Positions 35,086 through 47,800 of a stretch of DNA of 64,000 nucleotides are shown one piece after another. The translations under genes and the position numbers were made by a program. Within the stretch, counting starts at the first letter, position 1. Each line of letters starts with the position of its first letter. Source of the DNA: Siphonodentalium dalli (taxonomy: Eukaryota > Mollusca > Scaphopoda > Gadilida > Siphonodentaliidae); assembly GCA_032622095.1 (NCBI GenBank), contig CP136064.1, positions 110,782,004 through 110,846,003 on the forward strand, given 5' to 3'. Under the pieces are notes generated by a model that ran no database searches, was not told the origin of the DNA, and was given only the letters and a program-made list of their open reading frames with translations.

Positions 35086-36908
35086 TTGAGGCCTAATGGA
35101 CCTATCCGTAGGTACCCGCCTCAATTTCAATTATAGCCAATGAGCCGATAGCTTAAACCCGGAAGCGACATACGCCTGCCTAGTGATATGAATCGCACCA
35201 CAAGCGGGTCCCTAACTACCATTGTAAGCTATAGGGAATTTACGAACACGAGAGCAAAATATGTCTTAAAAAGCTACAATGGTGTTGAAATGGGCATGGT
35301 GAACATGTCCGGGTGACGACTGATATTTATACATGTTTTAGTTCGGTTTCCTAAATAAAAAAGTAACTAAGACATCTGTTTACGCTGGATTAAACAATGC
35401 CAACGACCACACTTGGATCCTAGTGTTATTTAAATTTCAATATTTATATATAACAGATTTCAAACTAAAACGTGGAAATAGTAGTCCCGATCGATGATGC
35501 GTTATGAATATTAATTGTGCCGCGAGTATGTGTTTTATGTGAAGTGTTTTTCGTTATAAATGTATACATTTGTTGCTGTTATAACATCGTGGTAATATTG
35601 AGTTCAAATGTCTGAGAATCTAAAGCTTCCTCCGACAATGTACGTGTAAATGAGAATCAACAGATGTTTTCCAAGAGAATTACACGAAATTTCACACATT
35701 GTACGTGCTTCGCTGTGTATGTACATGCAATCTTCACCGAACAAGTTCACTTTGTGCCATTGTTGCCTCATGGCAACATGTAACTGACTCCATGATAGTC
35801 GGCGTTTTCTTTAATGTACTTTACTGACGGCAAAATAGGATGTGGAATTTAAAAGGCCATTATTTGATAATCCTTTGCATCCGGCCTGATGTCACCAGGG
35901 TTCATTCAGGGCGCTCGTGGTATGGTTAACTGATATCGTTATATTTATTTCGACAAAAGAGGGATTATAGATTAATTACCACATGTACACATCCGTTTGG
36001 TTTATTTCATCAAGGTGTGAACCATTAGCATAGCTTCGATATTAAATTTGCTATTTGATATTGAAGTTTCATAATGGCTTCATTTACATCATTTGATTCA
36101 TCGTAAACATCTATCTTTGTTGGTTATCGGAAGTGGCTTAGCAATCACACACCTGGTTTTTTGTTTAAAAACTGGTTCTATTTTTGTTTATACAGTATCT
36201 AACGACAGTCACTTTTACAAGATGCATATATACACACAAAGGTATCTTGAAAATCGTGATATTCAGAATGAAGCTATATTATCGTGTTACATCTCGTTTA
36301 ACAACACAGTCCTTTCTCATCGGAAGCCATTTTAGCACTGAAGATATAGTGAAATTGAGATGGCTTGTGGTGTGTAGTAACAGTAACCATGTAGTCTACA
36401 GGTGGGCGGGACGTATGGATAGTCTGCAAATGTCAGACACACTACATTCATAACTCTTTAGATTGAACACCTTTCTCAATTTAACCTCAAAACAAAACAA
36501 AACAAATACTAAACAAAAAAAATCATAATTTTAATATTTTTTGTTTTACATGTATATATATTTTATTTTATTTTAATTAAGATTTAATTCCTTGCTCATA
36601 TTAAATTTTTTGTTTAAACTTATTAGAACAAAAACAACTAACACCATTATAACAGCCATCAGGTTGACCACACCAAATTTGATTTAAATCAGTCTAAAAT
36701 CAAGAACATGCAAACAGCAGACACTTAGAGCAGGGTTCCTTTCCTGAGAAGACAGAATGTTTACTTAACAGCATATAGAAGTCACATTGTGCTGGCTAAG
36801 GTGATTAATGAGATGGCAGTATTAACAAAATATACTGGAGTGAAAGCTTTGATTGATGTCTTAGAGATATCTGCCTGGTAGAGAGTTGTATATATGGCCA
36901 AACAAAAT
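35086..36908. other. Stretch without recognised gene
   Basis: 35090-35240 is locally GC-richer (CTATCCGTAGGTACCCGCC). A P1-type terminus (GCAAATGTCAGACACACT) lies at 36426-36445. Two overlapping plus-strand frames (36093-36335 and 36184-36453) are not recognised. Nothing else. Confidence 0.4.
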
Positions 36909-37260
36909 AATACCTGTGTTTAGGGTTACATGGTCCAAAATAATTAGGGTAGGTAGGTAGGGAATATATATATATTTTTTTTATTCTGAATTCTATTGGG
37001 TCATTGACAATTCAATCTAGAAAGCTTCACAATTCAGATTAATTGAAAGGTTCAATACTAAATATTGTTAATCCTGAATTAGCCAGAGCACTAGACTAAA
37101 ACTTCTAAATCTTTTTTATAGGAGAGGTTTGAAAATGGGTAAGATACCTTTCGAAGCCCTTCCCACTTAGCAAAAAAAAATATCTGTCTACAGTCCAATA
37201 AAAAGTTTTGGGTACGAACCTTTTTCTAGGGTAGGTAGGGAAACCCTAAACATAGGTATT
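36909..37260. mobile_element. MITE with AATACCTGTGTTTAGGG ends, ~350 bp
   Basis: Left AATACCTGTGTTTAGGGTT then ATTAGGGTAGGTAGGG; right end complements to AATACCTATGTTTAGGGTTT with CCCTACCTACCCTA. Target duplication is not clear because flanks are A/T runs. Confidence 0.65.
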
Positions 37261-37429
37261 TTTATTTTTTTTACCTAAATGACCTGTGACTTATGATAAA
37301 CTAATTCCAAAGCCAAGTATCAATCTGACAGTTAGGCCATTATTTATATACCCTATCATGAGGGGAGCTCCCCTGGTGCAGCATTAAAGATCATGTAACA
37401 GTGCTTTCTCTTATACGCCAGGGACATAA

Positions 37430-37790
37430 CTTATCCATTCATTGTAATTCTTAAAACATCTTCGTATCAAGAACCATCAGGCCTATTCAGCTTATTTTTG
37501 GTATGGGTGACTGGGATTCAGATTTGATTCAGAATTGGATCACTGGGTCAAATAGGGGCAGAGCCATGGACATAATTCTTTCCCTTAATAGTTATTATTA
37601 AAACATCGTCTCAAGAACCATTTGGCATATTTAGCATATATTTGGTATGGAGAGTCCTTGGGTCACTGGTATTCATATTTGTTAAAATGGTGTCACCAGG
37701 TCAAATAGGGGTGCGACCCTATTTTAATTCTTAAAATGGCTCCTCCTCGAGACCCACAAGGCCTATTTAGCTTATATGTAGTATGGAGGG
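37430..37790. repeat. GTCCTTGGGTCACT interspersed repeat, further copy
   Basis: Three degenerate units with TCAAGAACCAT, GTATGGAGAGTCCTTGGGTC and CAAATAGGGG(CAG) segments. A fragment of family B (GGGAGCTCCCCTGGTGCAGC) precedes it at 37362-37420. Confidence 0.6.
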
Positions 37791-37827
37791 TCTTTTTGTT
37801 AGTTGGGACTGGGTTACTGATTTTTAT

Positions 37828-38912
37828 ACGCCCTTTTTGAAAAAAGGTCCTATTATGTTAGTCTGTCCGTGTTTACTAATGACTACTTATGTGGCTAAGA
37901 TTGTGTAAAATGGATATTTATGTGCATAACTTCCGTTGCGTGGCTAGCCACGTAACAGCTTTCAGATGGACGTTCTAAAATGATCTATTTGGCCTAATCA
38001 GCTTATTTAATTTTGTAGTCACTCAAAATTTGGAGAAAAAAAGTCCATCGATTTAGACATCCATGACCCGTCAATAGGAGATGTCGGACACTGACAAGAC
38101 ATTTATGTGGCTAGCCACCCAATCACGGACCTGTCAGTTTCTCCTATTCCACTGTCCCAGTTGCTGTGAGCAAGTTTTTGAGTTTTAATCAGCTTCTTCT
38201 GCTATAATTCCAACATGTTATGAATCCATAATCTGGAGTTTTATCACTATCTACTACTTGATAACCACTTAAAATTTTATGGCTACTTGAGAAGCCACAT
38301 AACAACTAAAGCCACATTACCATTTCTAGCCACATAGGTCGAAGCCACATATCTACCCATTTGTTGGTACGTCCGTCCGTCTGTCCGTCCGTCTGTCCGC
38401 CCGTCCGTCCGTCCGCCCGTCCGTCCGTTAACATTTTTTGGTTTCCGATCGATAACTCCAGTTTGGATTATTTGATCTGAACCAAAGTTGTGATGTGTAT
38501 TTCCCAGCTAAAGATACAGGCCAAGTTCGAATATGGGTTCCGTCCAATTATATTTACATGAGTTACGGCCCTTTTTCAACTTAGAATTTGACCAATTTCA
38601 TAACATTTTGGTTTCCGACCGATAACTCCAGTTTTTATTATTTGAGCTGAACCAAAGCTGGTATGTGTATTTCCCAGCTAAAACTACACGCCAAGTTTGA
38701 ATATAGGTTCTGTCTAATTATTTTTACATGAGTTATGGCCATTTTTCGACTTAGAATTTGACCACATTTTGGCATTGAAATTAGGGGTATATCAGATTTT
38801 CTTTAAATGTAAGCTCAAAGTATTATCTTATTTTGCGATAGTACAATTCGAAATGGCTAAAGGGCGTATTTTGCCACGCCCTAGCGATGCTCTTGTTAAA
38901 AATGGGTTCAAC
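37828..38912. repeat. TATACGCCC-type repeat with (GTCC)n tract and internal tandem units
   Basis: Begins TTTATACGCCCTTTTTGAAAAAAGG, has a GTCCGTCC microsatellite at 38370-38430, then two ~165-bp units (38440-38605 and 38608-38765) with GATAACTCCAGTTT and GTGTATTTCCCAGCTAAA, and ends GGGCGTATTTTGCCACGCCC. The 96-codon frame at 38769-39059 lies mostly in repeat and is not a gene. Confidence 0.7.
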
Positions 38913-39374
38913 CTGTCAAGAAATGATATTTGGTGTATATGGCCTATGGAGAGTTGGGATCAATATTTGTTTGATTGCGGTCCACCATTAAAAAAGGGGG
39001 GGGGGCATGTCAGGTTGGAACTTTGCAACAGTTACGATAGCTTGAGGTATCAGTTGTAAAATTCCAACATGTGCAAAGGAATTTTACAAACTTGAGAGTG
39101 TGTTTGCTTCATTGGGAGTGTGTTCACTTCAGTTAGGAGGGAGCAGACTATGTAGGGTGGTGGTGATCAGGGCCATGCAGTTGAAAATTTAAAAGTGCTT
39201 AATGGAGACCCACTAGCTACGTCCCTCTTTAGGACTACTTGTTTTAAAATGATTTTGACAAGTACTATTTCTTGTGGTCTTTCTTGTCCCATTCTTCTCA
39301 GTCTTTACGGTCTGGTGAGCGCCTCCACAGTCATTGACTGTCTTGTTTAGTTTAGTTTCTCTATATCTTCAAAT

Positions 39375-39600
39375 TGGTAGATGACACAATGCATAATCAT
39401 GGTGTGCAATGGGTGCTCACCATCTTCACAATCTAGGAACTTAAATCTATGTCTAGCGGATGAGGCCATGCAGAATGAGGTCCCAGAGGACGAGTTTGGT
39501 GATGCTAGTCTGCTGTGCGGAGTAGTATCACTAAATTCATCCTCTGATGACCTCATTCTGCAAATTACCAGCACCATATTTTGAGGCCTGGTAATTAGTG
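39375..39600. repeat. Family P1 element, middle plus right hairpin
   Basis: ATGCATAATCATGGTGTGCA middle segment, then hairpin GAATGAGGTCCCAGAGGACG with complement GATGACCTCATTCTGC. Symmetric peptides of 67 and 89 codons read from the two strands reflect the hairpin. Confidence 0.7.
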
Positions 39601-39641
39601 GAGACTTGAATAGCATTGGCAGAAGTCAGTATTATGATTAA

Positions 39642-39892
39642 CCCTTTCATGACGGGAGCTGCGATGGTGTAGCATTAAATATCCTGTGCCAGTGCATTCT
39701 CTTAAACGAGTCTCCCATAGGGAGCCTTGCATATATAAGAGAATGCACTGGCTTACATGGTCAAGGTAACTATTGGTAGGCCAATGTATTCTCATATGTA
39801 TGCGAGGCTCCCTATGTGAGACTCGCATATGTAAGAGAATGCATTGGCACATGGTTTTCGCAAAATTTCAGGCAACTCTATTCATGGAAGGA
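39642..39892. mobile_element. Family B double-hairpin MITE (copy 2)
   Basis: TTAA at 39638-39641 and 39893-39896; starts CCCTTTCATGACGGGAGC. Both internal hairpins are present. Confidence 0.85.
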
Positions 39893-40348
39893 TTAACAGT
39901 TGTTTTCCTGAGACTCTCACGATTATCAGATTTCCTAATAAATTATTTTTCAAATTTTTTTTTATCATGATCTATTAAAGTTGCAACCAATTAATTACCT
40001 TTGCAAATTGTGATATGAAATAGTGAATTTTTGTCAGGTAATTTACGTGCAAACTAATGTCAGTTTGCCTGGCTGTTCATTTTTAACAGACTTTCTCGCT
40101 CGTTTCCACTTAAGTACATTAGACATTTACTCAATGTTATACTGGTATCACCATGAATCACTCATTATTGATGAAACTATATCATCTGATCAGATATGTA
40201 AATATCGTGTTGCTATAATGCCGCGTCATTTCAAGTCTTAATCGGGTATCGTATGATGTCTCAATTAACTTCCAGATTAAGTGTGAAGAGCACCTTATCT
40301 GGTATACATGAAGCCAGTAAGACCCCAGTTTATCCAACTTCTTTTTAA

Positions 40349-40573
40349 CACTTTCTATACTAAATTGATTTTCCCCACACAGTTATAAAAGTATACATTA
40401 GACTGGTCTAATATTCATTTGGAGGCGTTTTCAGGAAAAATAAGCAGGCGACAGATAATACAATGTGCAGAAGGAGTCCTATGTTTTGCAGGAAAAAGTT
40501 ATTTGTTGAACTTATTATCTGAACATTTCCTATTTGATAACTACTCGTCAATGAGTATTTAGTATAGAAAGGG
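40349..40573. mobile_element. TTAA-flanked MITE, CACTTTCTATACTAAAT ends
   Basis: TTAA at 40345-40348 and 40574-40577. Ends CACTTTCTATACTAAAT and CCCTTTCTATACTAAAT differ at one base. 225 bp, non-coding. Confidence 0.85.
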
Positions 40574-41384
40574 TTAACCAACAAGGAGATAACCCATTTC
40601 TTAACTGGCCCATGTAAATCCTTCAGATTAACGTCTCGAGAAGCCTGATTCATTTATGATTTCCATATCATGAAATAGCAATCCAAAGATTGGTTACCAC
40701 CATATAATAGAATGGTCTAGGTCACTGAACAAAATTGAGATAACTATAACAAGGTTCTTCACTTCTGGACTGGATAATGACATTTGTCCCAAAAAATGTG
40801 ACCATGTATGATATAATATGCAATAAAATAAAATTCAATGATAGAAAAGCTGTATTCCTAGATTAATTCATTCTCTATATGTTAATATATAGATAAATCA
40901 TGTATGTCTAGCGACAGTGTAGATATCTTCCTTGTAACCACCAGAGACCAGTGATAAAATGTGGTTGAACAAGACTGCCTTTTGTCAACTTTTTCACGAA
41001 TCTCTGCTTTTTGGGAAGATATTACCACTGTCGCTCTATATATATCGTATATATATATATATGGTTGTCCATATATGCAGGGAAATTTTCCAGGAATGAT
41101 CTGTTCTTTCAATTTGTTCTATTTATATCCCCAACATGAAGTTTAGTGGGGGGGGATAAAACTGGTTTCCGTACATGCATCCATTCATAACAACATGGTA
41201 GCTCTCTATATCACATATAGCTCACATTTGAAGAGATGTTCTCACTTATCTGGCAGGTATTGTATTGGAGGTAGGTGTGATAATCCTCAACATGAAAGAG
41301 TTGCCGCTTATAGTCTGTATTTGCAGTTACTTAGGTTTTTAACTGTTTTACAGTTTTTTTTATTTAAGCAACATTTGGGCTGAT

Positions 41385-42945
41385 TTACCGGTATTTCATT
41401 TGGGGACCATTTGAACAACAGTTGCACTTAACTGAATCTAAATCTTGTAACATTCCCAACTGCCCTTCTCTATAAACTCTCTTGTAGTGACGAAGACTGT
41501 TGTTGACGCTCCTGTATTTTCTCTGCTGTGGTCTGACCCGACCACCATTTCTCACTTGCAGTATCGTCGACTCATGATACGCCTGTTCTTTTTGAATGAA
41601 TTCAATGATGTTGAACAGGTTCGGTTTGCTCCCCGGCAGATAATTTTGCAGTTTCTTGTGCCAGTCTTCGACATGGTTCGTTGATTCCATGTCTGTCTAC
41701 CATGGTCGCCTTCCACCCAGTACAATGTGACATAGTCCGTGAATTTGTCGATGTCGCTACCTGCTGGTGCCTCTTCGAGAACTTCGAACCAGGCGTCACT
41801 TATATCGCCTACCGGCAGGAATGGTAACGCAGTTGCCCTACGAGTCAGCGTCTTCGTTTCACCTTCGTAAGGAAGTTTGGTCGTTGTTGTTGCGTATTTG
41901 TAAATTGCCTGGCTGTAGTGGAAATAACATCCTCGCATTATTACACCAGGAAATACTGTTCTGATGGCATTCTGTGCGCCAATTTTGAAGTCCGTGTAGC
42001 AGTAACTTGGTGTTAGTAGTGTTGAAAATTCTGTTGCTTTCAGGCTGAGGAGTCGAAAAAATCTCTTATAGGTCGATTGTTTCTTGTCTGGTAGTAGGCC
42101 GTAGACGAGGGGGTGCATCTGGCCGTCGATAAACGCATGTATGGAATATAGTTGTTGGAATGTCTTCGGGCATTTGTCGAATGTTCCATTGCAGAAGAAC
42201 ATCTGGGCGTTGGACAAGTGCTGCAGATTCTCGTCGGTGCTGAAGATGAGTAGTCTGTCTGTTGTACCATCGTCGATAAGTAGAAAATCTCTGTTCATTG
42301 TCGTCTTTGTATACCATTCAGGTAGCTGAATGGCATTTCGTTGTCGTGGGAGTTTTGGGAGGAGTTTCGCCTGGGATCTGTAGAGTGATGCATTCACTGA
42401 ATAGAACGTCGGAACCTTTGCGATGATGTCAGAATGTGTCTCGTCTGTCCGCAAATCTGCAAAAGGAAAATAATCATTTTAGAGATTGGTATATAATAAA
42501 GAGCGCTATCAATTATGATATATAAGAATTGTTTTTGTTTCTAATATATCCTATGTTTTATGCTTGTTGAAATATAATAAAGAGCGTTATCAATTATGAT
42601 ATGATAGATAAGAATAAAATATCTTATTTTGTATGCTTGTGGAGATATTACATATCGTACAGTTAACAAAGAGCGTTCTCAGTTATGATATTTTTGTACT
42701 AGACTATATTGTTTTTTTTCTTCAAAGATATACATACTAGATATTTCTTCCTGGTACTGTCTCTTGTAGGATGTGACGATGTCATTCTTGGTATTTACAG
42801 TAGCACCGCATGTCTTTGAACAGCATCGCCAATGTACACTGTCATTTCTTCGAGACTTAACACAGAACTTATAGCGGTTAAAGACGAGATATTTACCACC
42901 GCAAGCATTAGGAATGAAATAAATGTGTACTTGAGCGTTTGCCAT
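41385..42945 (-). pseudogene. FLYWCH + MULE transposase (Mutator-like), spliced, inactivated
   Basis: Exon 1 (42738-42945) starts with an ATG and encodes a FLYWCH-type finger: YLVFNRYKF, then W39-R-C41...C46-G-A. A 281-bp intron (GTATGT donor at 42737, TTTTGCAG acceptor ending 42457) joins in phase to exon 2. Exon 2 carries the MULE DDE domain: FFCNGTFDKCPKTFQQLYSI, then SYCYTDFK (second catalytic Asp), then GVIMRGCYFHYSQAIYK with the usual C-x-x-H. The first catalytic Asp of the DGTF motif is Asn (codon 42188-42190, AAT). Near 41690-41705 the frame shifts; the continuing frame holds the third acidic residue in STNHVEDWHKKL and SKPNLFNIIEFIQKEQ. Missing Asp plus frameshift make it non-functional. 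No host-gene context is evident. Confidence 0.88.
42457..42737 (-). other. Intron of the MULE transposase, with three-copy repeat
   Basis: GT...AG intron of 281 bp. AAAGAGCG(C/T)TATCAATTATGATAT occurs three times (about 42498, 42579, 42668) at 81-89-bp spacing, so the intron grew by tandem duplication. Confidence 0.8.
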
Positions 42946-43288
42946 TTTGATATGATCTGTTTTTGTGAACCTCTGTAATTTATATGTTAGCGTGAGAACA
43001 TGATGATCTCTGGAAATAACTCACTTGAGTTGTTTTCAGTGACATGAGTTCATATCGTGATATACAGTTATTGCCGGTAAGTTTGGGCTACACTTTGCTT
43101 AAACAAAACTGCTTGCGGCGATGCGATCACTAGTCACGCATTGTAAAAACAGACTATAACCTGCAGGCTCAGATGCATTCACACATCCCTGCCGGATAAG
43201 TGAGAATAAGCCCATTTGAATGATATTTGTTATGATCATGAACAACAATGAGGAAAGTGTTATCCACATGGAACAGGTGGTTTTCGTT
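42946..43288. other. Stretch without recognised gene
   Basis: Upstream side of the MULE pseudogene. No long inverted partner of its distal side was spotted, so element ends remain undefined. Confidence 0.35.
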
Positions 43289-43289
43289 C

Positions 43290-43995
43290 ATTATTATACC
43301 CCCTTTAAAAAAAAAAAGGGGGGGGGTATACTGTTTTGCACCTGTCCGTCCGGACGTCTGTGCGTCCATACGTCCGTCTGATGTCTGTTCATGTTATAAC
43401 TTGAACAATAGTGCTCGGATCTCAATGAAATTAGGTATGGATGTTCACTACTATGAGGACATTAAATAGAGGTTCCATCGTTTTGTTCGGATTTTCCGTT
43501 CTAGAGTTATTCATCTTTGTTTATCTGGAAATGTTGAATTTTTGGTCCATCTGGTGTCTGTTCATGTCGTAACTTCAACAGTTGTGCTGGGATCTCAATG
43601 AAATTTGGTATGGATGTTCACCACTGTGAGGACATTCAATAGAGGGTTCCATTGTTTTGTTTAGCTTTTCCATTCTAGAGTTATTCAAGTTTGTTTATCT
43701 GGACATGTTGGCTGCTTGGTCCATCCGATGTCTGTTCAGGTCATAACTTGAACAGTAATGCTCGGATCTCAATGAAATTTTGTATGGATGTTCACCACTA
43801 TGAGGACATTTAATGGCACATTCAACTGTTTTGTTTTGTTTTTTTGTGCTATAGTTATTCATCTTCGTTTATATGAAAATGCTGATTTTTGGGTCCATCT
43901 GTCTGAGTATAGCAGTCATAAGTTATAGATATGCCCACACTAGGCGGTATGCCACTAGGGGGTATGTACCGGACGACAGTCCATCTCTTGTTTGT
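43290..43995. repeat. TATACCCC-type repeat, intact copy with ~185-bp units
   Basis: Starts ATTATACCCCC with poly-A/poly-G foldback, then CCGTCC tract (43345-43385), then about 3.5 units each with TGTCTGTTCATGT, ATCTCAATGAAATT, ATGAGGACATT and TTATCTGGAAATGTTG. Ends GACGACAGTCCATCTCTTGT at 43974-43993. This intact copy is the reference for the interrupted one at 48757-53025. Confidence 0.85.
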
Positions 43996-43999
43996 TATA

Positions 44000-45087
44000 G
44001 AGTTATTGCTGTTAGAGTGAAAATGCAGTTATATCATCATTGAATTTGCTTATCTGAGTCACTATATCAATTTTTATTTTGCAAAATATCACATTACCAG
44101 TGATATTTTCCTTAAAAATAGGTCAATATTTCAACCTGACATTATGTCAGAAGGTTTTAAAGCAGAACCTGACATCCTATAAAAATTCAAATTTGGCGTC
44201 TGACAATTGTCCATGTCAGACCACTTATTTGGAGCCTTACCTGGGAAGAGTGATGGGAAGAGAAACATTGGCAAGGAAATTCTGACTTATTTGGTTCAAA
44301 TTGGGCCGGTCATCTTTAAGAACCTTGTCTCATTTTGTGGTATTTTTAACTGGTCTAGACTATGTGACCTTTCATTGTTATTTAAACCTTAATCAATTTC
44401 TGAGGTGTCAAGAGACTGACACTGTCTACAGTATTAATATTTCAAGCATTGATTTATGATTGGCTATGTTTAATTTGTGCTCGAACATAGACGGTCATAT
44501 ATGTGGATTCAGTCAAGAATCTGAATTAACTGTTTTTGACAAACTGAAAGCTTTATTACTTTTCATTGTGGAATATCAACATGCTTTATTTGACAACTTT
44601 TAATTAATTGTGACGTAACCAGACAAACTTGTGGTTTTTAGTTATGTAAACTTATATATCTTTTAAAATAAGGCAATAGCTATTGATTTGTGTCTCCTTG
44701 GAAAGTAATCTTTTCCATAAAATTGTCCACTGGTGGTCAACGTTGGCAAATAATCTAAAATTATTTTCATTAATCAATCAGTGTGTTTTATTTAGTGAGA
44801 GTTAAATCAGTGACATCGTTATTAATCAGTTCATTCTGTAGGGGAATGTGCCATAGGGGAAATATGTGCTTGTGGAAATGGACCCTGAAAAGGACCCCTT
44901 GCCCCTCAAGGGGAAACCCAGCATACATGTACTGTATGGGTAATATTTGACGCAAAGATGACAGAAACTCATTCTGGGAATGGAATAACATAACACATGA
45001 CAGTCTATAGTAATATCCTTGCCCCTGACATGACAGAATGTAGTCATAATATTGGTAGATCATTCTTCCCCTTGGTCCAATTTTTTC
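44000..45087. other. Stretch without recognised gene
   Basis: No inverted ends or tandem repeats of note; the 127-codon minus frame at 44788-45171 overlaps the P1 element and is not a gene. Confidence 0.4.
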
Positions 45088-45095
45088 TGGACAAT

Positions 45096-45534
45096 CAAGC
45101 CTGCAAATAGTGTGTCTGTCATTTGCAGAATGAGGTCCCCAGAGGGTGAATTTAGTGATGCTATCTCGCACAGTAGGCTAGCATCACCAAATTCACCCCA
45201 TGGGGACCTCATTCTGCTTTAGGCCTCATCTTCTGGGAAATATATATAGTCTCAAATTAATAATGTTTTTAGTTACCCTTTCCCTTCTATATCCCCTTAG
45301 TATTTTGCAGAAGATAAAATGCATAATCGAGGTGACTAATGGGTGAACATCAACAACTTCAACTGGGGAAATTCAATCTGATCCCAGGTCTCCCATAGCA
45401 GTTGAGACCTAGAAAAGGCTAGAAGCAGAATGAGGTCCCAGTTATGGTTATGCGCTGTGCAGGTTAGGATCACTAAATTCACCCTCTGGGGACCTCATTC
45501 TGCAAATGACAGACACACTATTTGTAGCAGCTTG
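45096..45534. mobile_element. Complete family P1 element, hAT-like MITE, 439 bp
   Basis: Perfect 8-bp duplication TGGACAAT at 45088-45095 and 45535-45542. Ends CAAGCCTGCAAATAGTGTGT and complement of CAAGCTGCTACAAATAGTGT. Each end carries its own ~90-bp hairpin around GAATGAGGTCCC; a ~200-bp middle separates them. Confidence 0.88.
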
Positions 45535-45542
45535 TGGACAAT

Positions 45543-46190
45543 ATAGGATCTCAATAAAGCTAATGGAGTCACATTGATTCTAACAGAGGTCTTTGTATTC
45601 GTCTGACATTTTATTTGATATCCGACAGTAATTTGATAGCATTTTTATTCACTTATTAAACCCCTGATACACATAATATGTTTATCTGTATTTTATGTCT
45701 TGGTCCCAATTAATAAAAAATTCAGGATTACTGAATGAAAAGGTCTTGTTATACATCAAATTTAGAGCCTTATAAATTGTCTGGCTTTTCTCAATCTCCC
45801 ATCAGTTATATCTTTTCAGATGGAAAACCTATAACCTTGATGCAAATTCCATGTTGATTGAATTGATCTTATAAGGCCACAATAAAAAATGCTAGATTTT
45901 CATCAAAATATACACCGGTATCATGGCGGTATGTCAATGTGTGCCCCCAGACTCATTGCCTTTATGCAAAATGCATGTTGTTTGAATTGAACTTATTTGA
46001 TCGATGATCTCAGTTAAACTTGAGGGTATGATTAATGATGCCTTATGTGAGGTCATCCCTACATGTGGCTTAGGAGTATGTTGTCTTGAACATAAAGCCA
46101 CGTGACAGATTGGATCTCCAAATTATACCTACTAGTAATAATTCTGACTTGTGTCACATTCAGGCCTGATTCTGGGGAACAAAATGAATA
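45543..46190. other. Stretch without recognised gene
   Basis: AT-rich, no inverted repeats or coding signals recognised. Confidence 0.4.
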
Positions 46191-46194
46191 AATA

Positions 46195-46316
46195 CAGTAA
46201 TGCCCTCTCAGTGAGAGCTTTCCGATGAATGGTAACAAGCCGTATTTCTGACTAAATCCTGAAAAATTACCCATAATTTTTCTGTGGTTAAGGAGTCGAT
46301 TTTTAGGGCATTACTG
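46195..46316. mobile_element. Family C MITE, left arm mostly deleted (copy 2)
   Basis: CAGTAATGCCC then directly TCTCAGTGAGAGC (the centre of the full element), then the whole right arm to GGGCATTACTG. The TA flank is kept on both sides. Confidence 0.75.
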
Positions 46317-47081
46317 TACGTGAAGTTGTTTTATATGAACGTTACATGCTGTGGAAAGACTTATTTAAGTCATTGAATTCAGATTGATTTGCATGAAACA
46401 ATAAATTGCATTTGTTGCTTGTCCATTTTTGAAATGGAATGAATAAAGAGCATTTGTCTAACTTCTGTGATACACAGATATTGAAAATTTCTTGGAATTC
46501 GGTGAGATTTTTCAATGTATAAAAGGTCCTTGTACTGGATTTTCAGATTTTGGATGTGTGTCCCAAGACCAAAGTTCCTGAAAACTATCACAATGTGCAT
46601 GTCTGTCCACTCATCTGTCCTCTTTCTATGGTATAAAGATGATATTAGATATCCAATTCAGATCCAACCTTTATTAATTGAAAATTTCATACCGAATAAT
46701 AATATGATATTGGTCTAAATCTTTGTTTAATTCCAACATTTACTGTAAAGTACTGGTACCAAATATTTTTTACTTTTGATAAATGTGTTCAGAACCCTAT
46801 ATATATGTTGGGAGATTTCAAATATACAGCAGTTGAAATTAACGAAATATAGGCACCATCAGATGAACATTAACATATAGCAGGTTTATATAAACTTTGA
46901 AGTACCTTGTCTGTGAAAAAATGTACCCGAAGATGGGGGATACATGGATTTCAAAGAATTTTTGTGTGTGGTCCTCTTCAACAGAGCGAATTGTGTAGTC
47001 AGATAATATTGGAGGTGGACAACATCCCCTATATCATCTCCCCCTCTTTAGAGAGTGCCATTATCTGTATCTATGCATGTA

Positions 47082-47192
47082 CAGTAATGCCCTAAGTAAT
47101 CGACAAGTAACAAGCCATATTTCCAACTAAATCCTGAAAAGTTAACCATAATTCTGATGTGGTTAAGGGGTCGATTACTTAGGGCATTACTG
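47082..47192. mobile_element. Family C MITE, internally deleted (copy 3)
   Basis: CAGTAATGCCCTAAGTAATC end and complement, TA flanks (47080-47081, 47193-47194); most of the left arm is missing. Confidence 0.8.
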
Positions 47193-47345
47193 TAATCAAC
47201 CTCACTATCACCACACATATTGCTGTATCAGGCTGTGATCAGGGAATGATCCATTCTATCAATATGTTCTGTTTATATCCCCTGCAAATGAATTTTATAT
47301 ATATTTAGTGGGGGATGGGTTTTTGTTCATGCATCTGTTCACAAC

Positions 47346-47800
47346 CAAGCCTTGAAATATGGTGTCTGTCATTTTCAGAATGAGGTCCCCAGAGGGTGAA
47401 TTTAGTGATGCTATCATGCACGGTGGGCTAGCATCACCAAATTCACCCTCCGGGAACCTCATTCTGATTAGGCCTCAACTTCTGGGAAGTATCTATGGGA
47501 GACCTAGGGTCAAATTGAAGTTCCCCAGTTGAAGTTGATGATGTTCACCCATTAGGCACCTTGATTATGAATTTTATTGTCTGCAAATTAGGGAATATTA
47601 GTAACTTCCCAGAAGGGAAAATGTAACTAAAAAAAATTTAATTTGAGAATATCGATACTTCCCAGAAGATGAGGCTAAAGCAGAATGAGGTCCCCAGATG
47701 GTGAATTTGGTTATGCTAGTCCACTGCGGGAGAGCATCACTAAATTCACCCTCTGGGAACCTCATTCTGCAAATGACAGACACCATATTTCCTTGCTTCT
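47346..47800. mobile_element. Family P1 element, both hairpins present (copy)
   Basis: CAAGCCTTGAAATATGGTGT start, left hairpin to 47467, GCCTCAACTTCTGGGAAG, middle, right hairpin 47685-47770, CAAATGACAGACACCATATT. No exact 8-bp duplication is visible. Confidence 0.75.

Noticed and set aside
36093-36453. Two overlapping plus-strand frames near 36.1-36.5 kb as host exons
   Set aside because: No conserved motif, overlap in different frames, and the second runs into a P1 element terminus.
38769-39059. 96-codon frame as a gene
   Set aside because: Most of it is the terminus of a dispersed repeat (GGGCGTATTTTGCCACGCCC) and following low-complexity G run.
39347-39616. 89- and 67-codon frames on opposite strands
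   Set aside because: Produced by the P1 hairpin symmetry.
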